NCBI GenBank assembly: GCA_001657395.1
Contig: LYSY01000011.1
Location: 62,001 to 126,000, forward strand
Length of the DNA: 64,000 nt
Direction: 5' to 3'
DNA from: Rhodospirillales bacterium BBD 1991-14
Lineage (GTDB): Bacteria > Pseudomonadota > Alphaproteobacteria > Kiloniellales > Kiloniellaceae
A program made the translations under genes and the position numbers. Shown here piece by piece: positions 49,520 through 59,663 of this stretch (positions within the stretch are counted from its first letter, which is position 1; each line of letters starts with the position of its first letter). Below the pieces are notes generated by a model, which saw only the letters and a list, made by a program, of their open reading frames with translations, was not told the origin of the DNA and made no database searches.

Positions 49520-50191
49520 TCACTCAACGAGGTTCGCCCGGAACTTGGTGAGCCCCGGAAAGGCGTGGTCGAAGTAGGCGGCGTGAAAGGTGGCATAGGG
49601 CTCGAAGTGCTTCTCGTAGAGAGCCTTTGCCGCATCGTTTCCATGGATCACCATGATCCCGAGGTTGGCCGCACCCCTCGCCCGCGCCCTGTCGAAGGCG
49701 GCCAGCATCAAGGCGTCACCGAGGCCCCGGCCACGAAACGCCGGTGCGACCGCGACGGACTCGACGATCAACTCCGCCTGCGGCTTCAAAAAATCCGCCC
49801 CACCGCTCCAGATCCCCTGGTAGGCCGCGCCGAACGCGGCGGCCGTCTCCGCCGTCCACGACAGCGCAGCGGCGACCCCATCCAGCCTGTCGAGGTTCAA
49901 CGGCCCCAGCGCTGCGTGTTCATCCGGTGCGAAGACCGCGCAAGCCGCAGCCGGAGCGCCCTCTACATCCAAGATGATGAAGTCCTCGACGGCGCCCCAA
50001 CTGGATGCCCCTTCGCGCAACACCGCTTCGAGAAACGCCACCGTGTCCGTACCGCTCTCCTTCAGAAGATCGTCCCAGAACGAACGGCCAAAGGGCGGAA
50101 GCGACGCTTCGAACGCCGTGCGTGCCAAAAAGGGCACATCGGCCGCGGTGGCGGCACGGACCGAAGGGGATGAATGCCGTCGCGCAGTCAT
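49520..50191 (-). CDS. GNAT-family N-acetyltransferase
   Basis: This 223-residue GNAT fold has the acetyl-CoA pyrophosphate loop VAVAPAFRGRGLGDALMLAAFDRAR and the later strand IMVIHGNDAAKALYEKHFEPY. An extended N-terminal domain of about 130 residues precedes the core. The substrate is unknown. The ATG at 50191 is supported by AAAGGAAGG upstream; an ATG 18 codons earlier is not. It is convergent with the operon ending at 49491. Confidence 0.85.
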   Translation of the reverse strand: MTARRHSSPSVRAATAADVPFLARTAFEASLPPFGRSFWDDLLKESGTDTVAFLEAVLREGASSWGAVEDFIILDVEGAPAAACAVFAPDEHAALGPLNLDRLDGVAAALSWTAETAAAFGAAYQGIWSGGADFLKPQAELIVESVAVAPAFRGRGLGDALMLAAFDRARARGAANLGIMVIHGNDAAKALYEKHFEPYATFHAAYFDHAFPGLTKFRANLVE

Positions 50192-50328
50192 GACGCCTTC
50201 CTTTACATACAGATTGCATGTGAGGACCGAAGCACGGCGGTTCAAACAAGCTAAGACCGCCCTGTGTCAGCTGCCGAGCGGCCTTCGCAGCTCCTGAATC
50301 AGGCGCACCTTCGCCCGAAGCAAAGTCC

Positions 50329-53013
50329 CTAGCGCCCCACCGCGCCGATGGCGTGGCCGCTGAGCGCGGCCTGCGCGGCGGCGAGGCGGGCGATGGGCAC
50401 GCGGTAGGGCGAGCAGGAGACATAGTCCAGCGGCACCGTCTGGCAGAAGGCGATGGAGGCGGGATCGCCGCCGTGTTCGCCGCAGATGCCGAGCTTGATG
50501 TCCGGCCGGGTCCCCCGCCCGCGCTCGGCAGCGATCAGCATCAACTCGCCCACACCCTCGGGGTCCAGCGAGATGAAGGGGTCCTGCTCGATCAACTCGC
50601 GTTGCTCGTAGGCGCCGAGGAAATTGCCGGCGTCGTCGCGCGACAGGCCGTAGGCGGTCTGGGTCAGATCGTTGGTGCCGAAGGAGAAGAACTCCGCCCC
50701 CTCGGCGATCTGGCCGGCCCGCAGGCAGGCCCGCGGCAATTCGATCATGGTACCGACGAGGTAGCCGATCTCCACCCCCTGGGCATTCCGCACCGCTTCG
50801 GCCACCTTGTCCACCAGCGCCCGCAGCACGGTGAATTCCTGCTCGATGGAGACCAGCGGGATCATCACCTCCGGCACCACGGTCTTGCCGGTCTCCTTCG
50901 CGACCGCGGCCACAGCCTCGAAGATGGCGCGGGCCTGCATCTCGTAGATCTCAGGATAGGTGATGCCCAAGCGGCAGCCGCGATGCCCCAGCATAGGGTT
51001 GGTCTCGACCAGCTTCAGGGAGCGCGCGCGCACCTGCTCCTCCGAGAGGCCGGAGGCCTTGGCGACCTCGGCGACCGCCGCATCTTCGTGCGGCAGGAAC
51101 TCGTGCAGCGGCGGGTCCAGCAGGCGGATGGTGACCGGCCGGTCGCCCATTTCCTTGAAGAGGGCAATGAAATCGTCGCGCTGGAAGGGCAGCAGCTTCT
51201 CCAGCGCCTGGCGGCGCTTCTCGCCCGTGTCCGCCAGGATCATCTCGCGCATGGCGACGATGCGCTGGGCATCGAAGAACATGTGCTCGGTCCGGCAGAG
51301 ACCGATGCCCTCGCAGCCGAAGGCCACGGCGATCTTGGCTTCCTGCGGGGTGTCGCAGTTCACCCGCACGCCCATGCTGCGGTGCTGGTCGGCCCAGCCC
51401 ATGACGGTGGCGAAATCGCCGGAAAGCTCCGGCTGCACGGTGGGCACCGCGCCCTGCATGACCTCGCCGGTCGAGCCGTCGAGGGTGATCAGATCGCCTT
51501 CGCGCAGTTCCAGATCGCGCACCCGCATGACGCCGCTCTTGCGGTCGATGCGCAGCTCGCCGGCACCGGCGACGCAGGCCCGGCCCATGCCGCGCGCCAC
51601 CACCGCGGCATGGCTGGTCATGCCGCCGCGGGTGGTGAGGATGCCGACGGCCGCGTGCATGCCGTGAATGTCTTCCGGCGACGTCTCGGTGCGGCAGAGA
51701 ATGACCGTCTCCCCCGCCCCGGCCTGGGCCTCCGCCTCGTCTGCGGTAAAGACGATCTTGCCGGACGCCGCCCCCGGCGAAGCCGGCAGTCCGCGGGCGA
51801 TGACCTTGCGCTCGGCCTCGGGATCCAGGGTCGGATGCAGCAGCTGGTCCAGGCTCGACGGATCGATGCGCAGCAGCGCCTCCTTCTCGTCGATCAGGCC
51901 CTCGGCCACCATCTCGGCGGCGATCTTCAGGGCCGCGGAGGCGGTGCGCTTGCCGGTGCGGGTCTGCAGCATGTAGAGCGTGCCGCGCTGCACCGTGAAC
52001 TCGATGTCCTGCATGTCCTTGTAATGCTTCTCAAGGGTCAGACGGACGTCGTTCAACTGGCCGAAGACCTCCGGCATCACCTCTTCCATAGCCGGCAGCT
52101 TGGAGCCGTTCATCTTCTTGCCGTGGAGCGTGAGGTTCTGCGGTGTGCGGATGCCGGCCACCACGTCCTCGCCCTGGGCATTCACCAGGTACTCGCCATA
52201 GAAGGTGTTGTCGCCGGTGGCGGGATTGCGCGTAAAGGCGACCCCCGTGGCGCAGTCGTCACCCATGTTGCCGAAGACCATGGCCTGCAGGTTCACCGCC
52301 GTGCCCCAGCCCGCGGGGATGTCATGCAGACGGCGATAGGTGATGGCGCGCTGGTTCATCCAGGATCCGAAGACGGCGCCCACCGCCGCCCAGGCCTGGT
52401 CGCCGGGCGACTGGGGAAAGGGCTCGCCGGTCTCGGCCAGGACCTTGGCCTTGTAGTCCTCGATCACCTGGGCCCAGTCCTCGGCGGTCAGCTCGGTATC
52501 GAGCATGTAGCCGTGGTCTTCCTTGGCAAGTTCCAGGATTTCCTCGAAATGGTGGTGATCGACCCCCAGCACCACGTCGCCGAACATCTGGATGAAGCGG
52601 CGGTAGCTGTCGTAGGCGAAGCGCCGGTCCCCGGCATTGCGGGCCAGACCCTCCACGGTCTCGTCGTTGAGGCCCAGGTTGAGCACGGTGTCCATCATGC
52701 CGGGCATGGAAGCCCGCGCGCCCGAGCGCACGGAAAGCAGCAGCGGGTTCTCCGGATCCCCGAACCTGGCACCGACGAGCTCCTCGATCTTCGTCAGCGC
52801 CGCGGTCATCTGGTCTCTCAGATCTTCGGGGTACTTGCGGTCGTGATCGTAGAAGTAGGTGCAGACCTCGGTGGTGATGGTGAAGCCGGGCGGTACCGGC
52901 AGACCGATGGCCGACATCTCCGCCAGATTGGCACCCTTGCCACCCAGGAGTTCCTTCATCTCGGCCCGGCCGTCGGCCGCCCCGCCGCCGAAGCTGTACA
53001 CCCAAGTCGTCAT
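50329..53013 (-). CDS. ppdK: Pyruvate, phosphate dikinase
   Basis: This 894-residue protein shows the full PPDK layout. The N-terminal ATP-grasp starts WVYSFGGG...KELLGGKGANLAEM. The phosphohistidine swivel domain has GGMTSHAAVVARGMG with His468 as the phosphoryl carrier. The C-terminal PEP domain has GICGEHGGDP with Cys844. It interconverts pyruvate, ATP and phosphate with PEP, AMP and diphosphate. The ATG at 53013 has AAGCAGG upstream; an in-frame extension is encoded by the dispersed repeat and is not genuine. It lies just downstream of glyS on the same strand. Confidence 0.96.
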   Translation of the reverse strand: MTTWVYSFGGGAADGRAEMKELLGGKGANLAEMSAIGLPVPPGFTITTEVCTYFYDHDRKYPEDLRDQMTAALTKIEELVGARFGDPENPLLLSVRSGARASMPGMMDTVLNLGLNDETVEGLARNAGDRRFAYDSYRRFIQMFGDVVLGVDHHHFEEILELAKEDHGYMLDTELTAEDWAQVIEDYKAKVLAETGEPFPQSPGDQAWAAVGAVFGSWMNQRAITYRRLHDIPAGWGTAVNLQAMVFGNMGDDCATGVAFTRNPATGDNTFYGEYLVNAQGEDVVAGIRTPQNLTLHGKKMNGSKLPAMEEVMPEVFGQLNDVRLTLEKHYKDMQDIEFTVQRGTLYMLQTRTGKRTASAALKIAAEMVAEGLIDEKEALLRIDPSSLDQLLHPTLDPEAERKVIARGLPASPGAASGKIVFTADEAEAQAGAGETVILCRTETSPEDIHGMHAAVGILTTRGGMTSHAAVVARGMGRACVAGAGELRIDRKSGVMRVRDLELREGDLITLDGSTGEVMQGAVPTVQPELSGDFATVMGWADQHRSMGVRVNCDTPQEAKIAVAFGCEGIGLCRTEHMFFDAQRIVAMREMILADTGEKRRQALEKLLPFQRDDFIALFKEMGDRPVTIRLLDPPLHEFLPHEDAAVAEVAKASGLSEEQVRARSLKLVETNPMLGHRGCRLGITYPEIYEMQARAIFEAVAAVAKETGKTVVPEVMIPLVSIEQEFTVLRALVDKVAEAVRNAQGVEIGYLVGTMIELPRACLRAGQIAEGAEFFSFGTNDLTQTAYGLSRDDAGNFLGAYEQRELIEQDPFISLDPEGVGELMLIAAERGRGTRPDIKLGICGEHGGDPASIAFCQTVPLDYVSCSPYRVPIARLAAAQAALSGHAIGAVGR

Positions 53014-53067
53014 CGCCTGCTTCTCATCCTTATGAATGATTGCCCCGGTTTCTCTCAGAGCCTCCGC

Positions 53068-53154
53068 TGTCATGCTCGGGCTTGACCCGAGCATCCATGT
53101 CGATGCCCAGCGCGGGCGGCGCTATGGACCCTCGGGTGAAGCCCGAGGGTGACA
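53068..53154. repeat. Dispersed palindromic repeat, copy 2
   Basis: TGTCATGCTCGGGCTTGACC followed by CGAGCATCCA is one palindrome. TGGACCCTCGGGTGAAGCCC followed by GAGGGTGACA is another. They are the same two modules as at 37171-37290, in opposite order and orientation, with a shorter spacer. It lies between glyS and ppdK and adds a chance N-terminal extension to the ppdK frame. Confidence 0.85.
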
Positions 53155-53201
53155 CGAAGGCGGTTCTGAAGCTGCCCAAGTCTCTACACCTCAGGAGATC
53201 C

Positions 53202-55322
53202 TCATCCTTCGATCTTCGAGAAATCGGCAACCTCAGCGAAGCTGTGGTCAATCTGCTTCAGCAGCCGCAGCCTGTTTTCCCGTAGATCCGCATCGTCAAC
53301 ATTGACCGTTACTTCGTCAAAGAAGGCGTCGACAGGCTGGCGAAGCCTTGCCATAGCAGCCATTGCTTCCACGAACCTCGCTTCATCGATGCAAGCCTTT
53401 GCTTCCTTAGCCATTGCATCCAGTGCGAAATAGAGGGCCTTTTCCTCGTCCTGGCGAAAGCGCTCTGGCACCGCGCCACCGTCGAAAGCCGTCTTGTCCT
53501 TCTTCTCCTCAATCCGGACGATGTTCGCCGCACGCCGGAAGGCGATGAGCAGGCTACCGCCATCGTCGGTACCAAGGAATTGATCTAACGCACTCACACG
53601 GTCCAGGACCCGTACCAAGTCCACTTCGCCGGGTGTGCCGTCAGGGGCTGCGGTTTCGCGCTTGGTTGCCGAAAAAACGGAAGCGATGAGGTCGTGGCGC
53701 ACGCCCTGATCGCGCAAGGCGACCTTCAGGCGCTCGGCGAAGAAGTCTAGAAGCGGGCCCGCCACTGGACCGGCATCAAGATTGCGGCACTCCGCCTGCG
53801 CCGTTGCGAAGACCTCGGCCAGCGGCAGGCGCAGCTTGTTTTCGACAATGAGGCGGATGACGCCCAGCGCGGCGCGGCGCAGCGCGTAAGGGTCCTTGGA
53901 TCCTGTCGGTTTCTCGTCGATCGCCCAGAAGCCGACCAGGGTGTCGATCTTGTCTGCCAGGGCGACACAGAGGCTGACCGGGGAAGAGGGGCAGGCATCG
54001 TTCGGGCCCAGCGGCGCGTAGTGTTCGGCGACGGCCTCCGCCACCGCCGGGGACTCGCCGTCGTTGAGCGCGTAGTAGCGGCCCATGATGCCCTGCAGTT
54101 CCGGGAACTCGCCCACCATGCCGGTGACGAGATCGGCCTTGGCGAGGCGCGCAGCGGAGCGGACCTGATCGCGGTCCGCACCGGGGACGAAGGCGCTGAT
54201 CGCCACCGCGAGGCTCTGCAGGCGCGAGACCTTCTCGGCCAGTGTGCCCAGCCTGGCGTGAAAGACGATGTCCTGCAGCGCCGGCACCCGCGCGGAGAGC
54301 GGCTGTTGGCGGTCCTGGTCCCAGAAGAACCGGGCATCGGCCAGGCGGGCGCGCAGCACCCGTTCATTGCCGGCGACGATGGTCTCGGCGCGGTCGCTGT
54401 CCGGCGGCGCCTCCATGTTGGCGACCACCAGGAAGCGGTCCGCCAGCGCGCCCGCGGCGGTCTCTGTCGAGAAGTACTTCTGGTGGCTGCGCATGGAGGT
54501 GGACAGCACCTCCGCCGGCAGGTCCATAAAACCCCCGTCGATGCGCCCCATCAGCACCTGCGGCCACTCGACCAGCCCGGTGACCTCGTCCAGCAGCGCG
54601 GGATCGTCTTTCAGTGTCACGCCCGCCCCTGCGGTCAGCTCCGCCGCCTGCCGCGCGATGATTGCCCGCCGCTCCGCCGGGTCCAGCAACACATTCGCCT
54701 GGAGCAGCCTGTCCCGGTAGTCGGCAAAGCCGGTCACCGCAAAGGGATCGGGCGCGAGAAAGCGATGCCCCAGCGTCGAATCGCTGAAGTCAATGCGGCG
54801 TCCCTCCCCCATGTCGAAACCGCCGGCCAGGGCCTCGCCGTCGAAGACCGCGAGGATGTGGTGCAGCGGGCGCACCCAGCGCTGGCTGTCGTCGCCCCAG
54901 CGCATGGACTTCGGCCAGGGCAGGTCCGCAAAGGCCTTGCTCAGAACCTCCGGAAGGACCGCGTCGCTGGGCCGTCCCGCGACGTGGCGCACGGCAAAGT
55001 AAAAGCTGCCCTTGGGGGTTTCGCGGACCTCCGCCTGATCCAGAGAGGCAAAGCCGTTGGCCTTCAGAAAGCCTTGAACCGCCTGCTCCGGCGCACCGAC
55101 CTTGGGACCCTTTTTCTCTTCCGAGAGGTCCGGCTGCTGGGCCGGCAGGCCGTCGACCACCAGCGCCAGGCGGCGCGGCGTTGCGTAGGCACGGGCCGAC
55201 TCAAAGGTGAGATTGGCCGCCTTCAGCCCCTCGGTGACCAGACGCTTCAGGTCCTCCGCCGCGCGGGCCTGCATGCGCGCCGGGATCTCTTCGGAGAACA
55301 GTTCGACCAGCAGCTCGGCCAT
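53202..55322 (-). CDS. glyS: Glycyl-tRNA synthetase beta subunit
   Basis: This 706-residue protein begins [21 protein letters not shown], the classical GlyS start. It contains the tRNA-binding HD-like region (DKTAFDGG...) and the conserved [36 protein letters not shown] segment. It partners with GlyQ to charge glycine tRNA. Its ATG overlaps the stop of glyQ as TGATG, so the subunits are translationally coupled. It is followed by the dispersed repeat and ppdK. Confidence 0.96.
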   Translation of the reverse strand: MAELLVELFSEEIPARMQARAAEDLKRLVTEGLKAANLTFESARAYATPRRLALVVDGLPAQQPDLSEEKKGPKVGAPEQAVQGFLKANGFASLDQAEVRETPKGSFYFAVRHVAGRPSDAVLPEVLSKAFADLPWPKSMRWGDDSQRWVRPLHHILAVFDGEALAGGFDMGEGRRIDFSDSTLGHRFLAPDPFAVTGFADYRDRLLQANVLLDPAERRAIIARQAAELTAGAGVTLKDDPALLDEVTGLVEWPQVLMGRIDGGFMDLPAEVLSTSMRSHQKYFSTETAAGALADRFLVVANMEAPPDSDRAETIVAGNERVLRARLADARFFWDQDRQQPLSARVPALQDIVFHARLGTLAEKVSRLQSLAVAISAFVPGADRDQVRSAARLAKADLVTGMVGEFPELQGIMGRYYALNDGESPAVAEAVAEHYAPLGPNDACPSSPVSLCVALADKIDTLVGFWAIDEKPTGSKDPYALRRAALGVIRLIVENKLRLPLAEVFATAQAECRNLDAGPVAGPLLDFFAERLKVALRDQGVRHDLIASVFSATKRETAAPDGTPGEVDLVRVLDRVSALDQFLGTDDGGSLLIAFRRAANIVRIEEKKDKTAFDGGAVPERFRQDEEKALYFALDAMAKEAKACIDEARFVEAMAAMARLRQPVDAFFDEVTVNVDDADLRENRLRLLKQIDHSFAEVADFSKIEG

Positions 55323-56233
55323 CAGCCCGCCTCACCCGTTTGCGTGGCGACCCAGGCCTCGCAGCAGGCCTTGGCGAGCTCACGCACCCGGCCAATGTAT
55401 GCCTGGCGCTCGGTGACCGAGATCACCCCGCGGGCATCCAGGAGATTGAAGACATGGCTCGCCTTCATGCACTGGTCATAAGCGGGCAGTGGCATGGCGC
55501 GGCCGACGCGCGCACCGTGGTCCAGGATCGAACGGCACTCTGCCTCCGCATCCTTGAAGTGCTGGACGAGGATGTCGGTGGTCGCCGCCTCGAAATTGAA
55601 TTCCGAGAACTCCTGCTCGGCCTGCAGGAAGACATCGCCGTAGGTCTTGCCACCCTGATCCTTGGGCACGCCGTCCCAATCCAGGTCGTAGACGTTCTCG
55701 ACCCCCTGGACGTACATGATGAGGCGTTCCAGCCCGTAGGTCAGTTCGGTGGAAACCGGGTTGCAGTCGATGCCGCCGACCTGCTGGAAGTAGGTGAACT
55801 GGCTGACCTCCATACCGTCGCACCAGACCTCCCAACCCAGGCCCCAGGCACCAAGGGTCGGGCTCTCCCAATCGTCCTCCACGAAGCGAATGTCGTGGCT
55901 CATAGGGTCGATGCCGATGGCGCGCAGGGACTCCAGGTAGAGCTCCTGGCTGTCGGCCGGCGAGGGCTTCAGGATCACCTGGAACTGGTAGTAGTGCTGC
56001 AGGCGGTTGGGATTCTCGCCGTAACGCCCGTCGGTCGGGCGGCGCGAGGGCTGCACGTAGGCCGCTTTCCAGCGCCCCGGCCCCAGGGCCCGCAGGGTGG
56101 TGGCGGGATGGAAGGTCCCGGCCCCGACCTCCAGGTCGTAGGGCTGCAGGATGACGCAGCCCTGGCGGGCCCAGAAGTCCTGAAGACGCAGGATCAGCCG
56201 CTGGAAACAGGTCTCCGGATTGGCGTCAGGCAT
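55322..56233 (-). CDS. glyQ: Glycyl-tRNA synthetase alpha subunit
   Basis: This 303-residue protein has the conserved [36 protein letters not shown] start. The class II aminoacylation motifs are in [34 protein letters not shown] and [11 protein letters not shown]. It supplies the catalytic site for glycine activation and is active only with GlyS. The ribosome site is weak. It is the first gene of the glyQ-glyS pair. Confidence 0.97.
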   Translation of the reverse strand: MPDANPETCFQRLILRLQDFWARQGCVILQPYDLEVGAGTFHPATTLRALGPGRWKAAYVQPSRRPTDGRYGENPNRLQHYYQFQVILKPSPADSQELYLESLRAIGIDPMSHDIRFVEDDWESPTLGAWGLGWEVWCDGMEVSQFTYFQQVGGIDCNPVSTELTYGLERLIMYVQGVENVYDLDWDGVPKDQGGKTYGDVFLQAEQEFSEFNFEAATTDILVQHFKDAEAECRSILDHGARVGRAMPLPAYDQCMKASHVFNLLDARGVISVTERQAYIGRVRELAKACCEAWVATQTGEAG

Positions 56234-56395
56234 GGCGTTGGGACTGTTTGCCCGGGGTGGCGCCCCGGCAACCTTTACTCAGACCGTTGCTGAAGCGGTC
56301 CAGGATGCTGCACCGCGATAAAATGCCGGCGAACCTTAGCGGCGCGCCTGACCCGAATCAAGCGAAGCCATGGCGGAAACGGAGCATTGGGCGGC

Positions 56396-57193
56396 CTAGC
56401 CTTTGACCGCGGCGATGTGCAGAACCAGGGCCGCGTGCCGGCGCCAGCGCCGCAACCAAGGATGGGCACGGACCGCCGCCTCGCTGGGCTGCGGCTCCTC
56501 CATGGCGGTGATCCGCAAACCGGCAGCGCAGAGGGCGTTGACATAATCCGAGACGGTGCGCGGGAAGCGGGGAACCGTGAAATCCTCAACGTCGGTCGGG
56601 GCCGCCCGCTTGCTGAAATGCCAGCGCTCCACGAAAGGCTGGCGGTCGAAGTAGCCGACCACCTGGCGAGCCTTCTTTGGGGTCTGGCGCGACGGGATCC
56701 ACCGGCTGTGCCTTGTATTGAAACAAGGATGCAGAATGCTGAACCAGAGGCCGCCCCCGGGCCGGAGTACCCGATGGGTCTCGCGCATGGCAGCGGCAAA
56801 GTCCGGACCGTCCATCAGGGCCATGGTGGAAAGGGCGACATCGAAGCTGTCGTCCGCAAAGAAGCCCATCTGCGAGAACGAGCAAGCCTCGTAGCGGATT
56901 CCCAGAGGCGCCCCCTCCTCAACCGCCCGGGCGCGGGCGATTTGCCCTGCGGAAAGATCGATGCCGGTGACACGGGCGCCGCATTCGGCGAACCGGCGGG
57001 TGTTGGAGCCTTCGCCGCAACCCAGATCGATCACTTCCCGGCCTGCAATCTCCGGCAGGAAGGCGAGAAAAGCCGGCAGCGTGAAATGCTCACGAAAGAC
57101 ATCGAAGCCAGCACGGACCTCTTCTGCCCAAAGGTCCGCGTTGCGGTCCCAGGCCGCAGCGACATCGGCCTCATCCAGGCTATCATCCTGCAT
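56396..57193 (-). CDS. Class I SAM-dependent methyltransferase
   Basis: This 265-residue protein has motif I VIDLGCGEGSNTRRFAECG, then VTGIDLSAGQIARAR and DDSFDVALSTMALMDG. RVLRPGGGLWFSILHPCFNT is typical of Methyltransf_11 enzymes. The C-terminal part (VEDFTVPRFPRTVSDYVNAL) is subfamily specific; the substrate is unknown. The ATG at 57193 is chosen over an upstream TTG at 57235. It lies between glyQ and a small membrane-protein gene on the same strand. Confidence 0.85.
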   Translation of the reverse strand: MQDDSLDEADVAAAWDRNADLWAEEVRAGFDVFREHFTLPAFLAFLPEIAGREVIDLGCGEGSNTRRFAECGARVTGIDLSAGQIARARAVEEGAPLGIRYEACSFSQMGFFADDSFDVALSTMALMDGPDFAAAMRETHRVLRPGGGLWFSILHPCFNTRHSRWIPSRQTPKKARQVVGYFDRQPFVERWHFSKRAAPTDVEDFTVPRFPRTVSDYVNALCAAGLRITAMEEPQPSEAAVRAHPWLRRWRRHAALVLHIAAVKG

Positions 57194-57318
57194 CTCTGCG
57201 GCGTTCCCCCCTTGCGGGTTGGCCCTGAGGGCCAAAAGATGACTACGACGAACTGCTGTGAAAGACGGCCAGGCAAAGAGGGGCCGAGCGGCAGCACAGC
57301 GGCCGCATCATGCGTTCT

Positions 57319-57591
57319 TCAGCCCTGATGTCCGCAGGAGCATTTGGCGCCGGCCTGAATGTAGGCGCCGCAGGCAGGGCACGGCACGAGGTCTGCGACC
57401 TCGTTGCCTTTGCCGGCGTCGGCACTGCGCTCCGTCCTGGTCTTCTGCGGCTTCTTCGCCTCGCCGGCACGCAGCTTCGCCTCGGCCTTGCGCGCCTGCT
57501 GCAGACGGCCGAGGAACTTGAACCCGTACCAGACCGCGGCGATGACGAGCCCGAGGACAATAAGCTTCTGAATCGAAGGCAATCCAAACAT
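57319..57591 (-). CDS. Small membrane protein with zinc-ribbon tail
   Basis: The protein has 90 residues. One N-terminal membrane helix (LIVLGLVIAAVWYGFKFL) is followed by a charged helix. The C-terminus has CPACGAYIQAGAKCSCG, a four-cysteine zinc ribbon facing the cytoplasm. It has no obvious enzymatic role and could be a membrane-tethered adaptor. The ATG at 57591 lacks a clear ribosome site. It is conserved-looking and lies between a methyltransferase gene and an S49 peptidase gene. Confidence 0.75.
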   Translation of the reverse strand: MFGLPSIQKLIVLGLVIAAVWYGFKFLGRLQQARKAEAKLRAGEAKKPQKTRTERSADAGKGNEVADLVPCPACGAYIQAGAKCSCGHQG

Positions 57592-57694
57592 GGCGGCATT
57601 TAGCGATGCCGCCGCCCTCGGGTCAAGCAGACCCGATCAGAGATGCCCGACCGCAGACGCCCGATCCGGGAATCCTGGCCAAGGGCGCCCCCTC

Positions 57695-57732
57695 GGGCGG
57701 CGCTGAGACAGGGCGGCGCTGAGACAGGGCGG
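57695..57732. repeat. 16-bp tandem repeat
   Basis: GGGCGGCGCTGAGACA occurs twice in a row (57695-57710, 57711-57726) and a third copy begins GGGCGG. It sits at the stop end of the minus-strand S49 peptidase gene. Confidence 0.9.
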
Positions 57733-57734
57733 CC

Positions 57735-58625
57735 CTAGAGCCCGAAGCGGGACCACAGGGCCCGCTCCTCGACGGCGGCGATGAGACCGGCGGCCCAGTC
57801 GTCCGGGCCCGGCAGACTGCCATGGAAAAGCGGCTCCCCGCCGCCACCCCGTCCGCGGCCCACGCCCAAACGCTTCAAAAGCCGCCTGGGACCCTGGACA
57901 CGGCGCAGCCGGACGCGCTTGCCGAAGCGGTCCCGCAACACCTGGCGCAGTTCGCCCTCGGAGTCGGCCAGGCCGAGTTCTATCGCCCGTCCGCCGGCCC
58001 AGAACTCACCGCTGAATAGTTCCTCTTCCGGAGCCTTCAGGCGATGCCCGCGACGGTCGCGCACGCTCTGCTTGAAGACATCGTGCAGGTCCTGCTGCAG
58101 AGCCTTCAGGCGGGCGACATCCTCGGCGTTTTCCGGCCGGAAGGGATCAAGCGTCGACTTGTGCTCGCCGGCCGTATAGACGCGGCGCTCGACGCCAACC
58201 CGATCCATCAGTTCGGTGAACCCGAAGCCGGAAGTGATGACGCCGATCGAACCGACAATGGAGGTCGGCTGGACAAAGATCTCGTCGGCGGCACAGGCCA
58301 GCCAGTACCCGCCGGAGGCCGCCACATCCTCGCAGAACGCCAGAACCGGCTTTTCCTTCTCCCGCGCCAGATCGCGGATCCGCTTGGCGATCAGGGCCGA
58401 CTGGGAGGGCGAACCGCCGGGCGAGTTTATGATCAGGGCAACGGCACTCAGCCGCGGCAGGGCAAAGGCCCGCTCGATCAGTGGCTCCATGCTGGCGAGG
58501 CTCATGCCGCTGCGCAGCGGGCCGAACCCGCCGATCACCCCGGACATGCGCAGGACAGCCACCTCGGGATGCCTGGGCCGCAGCCAACGGAACGTCAGAA
58601 AGTCGATAATGCTTCGTAAGGCCAT
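57735..58625 (-). CDS. S49 family serine peptidase (SppA/SohB-like)
   Basis: This 296-residue peptidase has the nucleophile in EDVAASGGYWLACAAD (Ser104) and the general base in YTAGEHKSTLDPF (Lys156), the Ser-Lys dyad of the family. A nearby FVQPTSIVGSIGVI is typical of the SppA core. It is shorter than E. coli SppA and has no obvious membrane anchor at the start used. It should cleave signal peptides or other membrane peptides. The ATG at 58625 is the second available and fits the start of the fold. Confidence 0.9.
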   Translation of the reverse strand: MALRSIIDFLTFRWLRPRHPEVAVLRMSGVIGGFGPLRSGMSLASMEPLIERAFALPRLSAVALIINSPGGSPSQSALIAKRIRDLAREKEKPVLAFCEDVAASGGYWLACAADEIFVQPTSIVGSIGVITSGFGFTELMDRVGVERRVYTAGEHKSTLDPFRPENAEDVARLKALQQDLHDVFKQSVRDRRGHRLKAPEEELFSGEFWAGGRAIELGLADSEGELRQVLRDRFGKRVRLRRVQGPRRLLKRLGVGRGRGGGGEPLFHGSLPGPDDWAAGLIAAVEERALWSRFGL

Positions 58626-58704
58626 GGCATGAACATAAGGCCTAAGCCTGCTTATTCCAAACCCCCGGCCCAAACGCCAGTCATCCGGCCGGCGAGATTC
58701 GGGC

Positions 58705-59451
58705 CTACAGTTCCAGGCGCTTGGCCGACCGCAGCACCGCCTCTGCAGCCGTCGAGTAGGCGCCGTCGTCCCGATGAAGCACCAGGCCCGGCAAAAGCCG
58801 CAGCGGCGCCCCGCTGCCCTTGCGGGCCTGCACGATCACGCGCTTGGCCGGCTCGCCAAGGCGCGGCCAGAGAGGCAGGACTGTGAGGCTGCCGCAGGTC
58901 TCGGCGCAGAGCGTGAGGACCTCCGCAAGGCGGTCGGCGCGGTGGATCAGCGTCAGGCTGCCCTTGGGCCGCAACAGCATGATCGCGCAGCGCATCCAGT
59001 CGTCGAGCCCGGCCGCCCCCTCCACCGTCGCGATACGGCGGGCGGTATCGTGCGAAACGCGGGCGGCCGCGGGGTCGAGGTAGGGCGGATTCATCATCAC
59101 ATGGTCGAAACGGCCGGTGGCGAAACAGGCCGGCGGATCCCGCACATCGCCCAGATGGGCGGCCAGATCGGGGCCGACGTCGTTGAGGTCTCCGTTCTGC
59201 CGGGCAAGCGCAACAAGCCGGGGTTGAACCTCGAGACCGACCACGCGGACCCTGGGCAGCCGCCGCAGCAGGCAGAGCCCGGCCGAGGCGACACCACATC
59301 CCAGATCGGCCACCGTCTCTCCGGGCTCTGCCGGCACCGCGGCGGCGAGCAGCACGGGGTCGATGGCGGCGCGGTAGCCGCCCGCGGGCTGGCGCAGCCG
59401 GACCCGGCCATCGAGGAGACTGTCTTCGGTGAGGGCGGGGCCTTCGCTCAA
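58705..59451 (-). CDS. tRNA1(Val) N6-adenine methyltransferase-like (TrmN6)
   Basis: This 248-residue protein has SAM motif I VADLGCGVASAG (residues 47-58), VVGLEVQPRLVALARQN and the catalytic MMNPPYLDP, the NPPY motif of N6-adenine methyltransferases. The TrmN6 group methylates A37 of tRNA1(Val). RQPAGGYRAAIDPVLLAAA at the start is also family-like. The start is TTG at 59451 with GGAGGAAACC upstream, overlapping the stop of the DUF2007 gene (TTGA). Confidence 0.87.
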   Translation of the reverse strand: MSEGPALTEDSLLDGRVRLRQPAGGYRAAIDPVLLAAAVPAEPGETVADLGCGVASAGLCLLRRLPRVRVVGLEVQPRLVALARQNGDLNDVGPDLAAHLGDVRDPPACFATGRFDHVMMNPPYLDPAAARVSHDTARRIATVEGAAGLDDWMRCAIMLLRPKGSLTLIHRADRLAEVLTLCAETCGSLTVLPLWPRLGEPAKRVIVQARKGSGAPLRLLPGLVLHRDDGAYSTAAEAVLRSAKRLEL

Positions 59452-59663
59452 GAACTGGTTTCCTCCCCCGCGTCGGCCAGAACCTGCAGCGCCCTCTCGT
59501 AGTCCTGGTCCCCCACCATGAGGCGCCGCGGCAGAATACCGATGGACCCCTCCATGATCGAGGTGTGGTGGTCCAACACCAGGGTATCAATCCCGGCATC
59601 GGCGAGCAGAGCCTCCAACCAGGAGAGCTTGACCATGTCGTTGGTACGCAGCAGTTGTTTCAT
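59448..59663 (-). CDS. DUF2007 small protein (putative signal-transducing protein)
   Basis: This 71-residue protein has the DUF2007 pattern MKQLLRTNDMVKLSWLEALLADAGID followed by TSIMEGSIGILPRRLMVGDQDYERALQVL. The family is small, soluble and of unknown biochemical role, often beside tRNA or isoprenoid genes in alphaproteobacteria. It overlaps the TrmN6-like gene by four bases and is divergent from the polyprenyl synthase gene. Confidence 0.88.
   Translation of the reverse strand: MKQLLRTNDMVKLSWLEALLADAGIDTLVLDHHTSIMEGSIGILPRRLMVGDQDYERALQVLADAGEETSS

Noticed and set aside
50353-53085. 910-codon plus-strand open frame
   Set aside because: It is antisense to ppdK and rich in His, Gly and Arg as expected from reverse reading of a GC-rich gene.
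53014-53094. N-terminal extension of ppdK
   Set aside because: The extra codons lie in the dispersed repeat and a good ribosome site precedes the conserved start at 53013.
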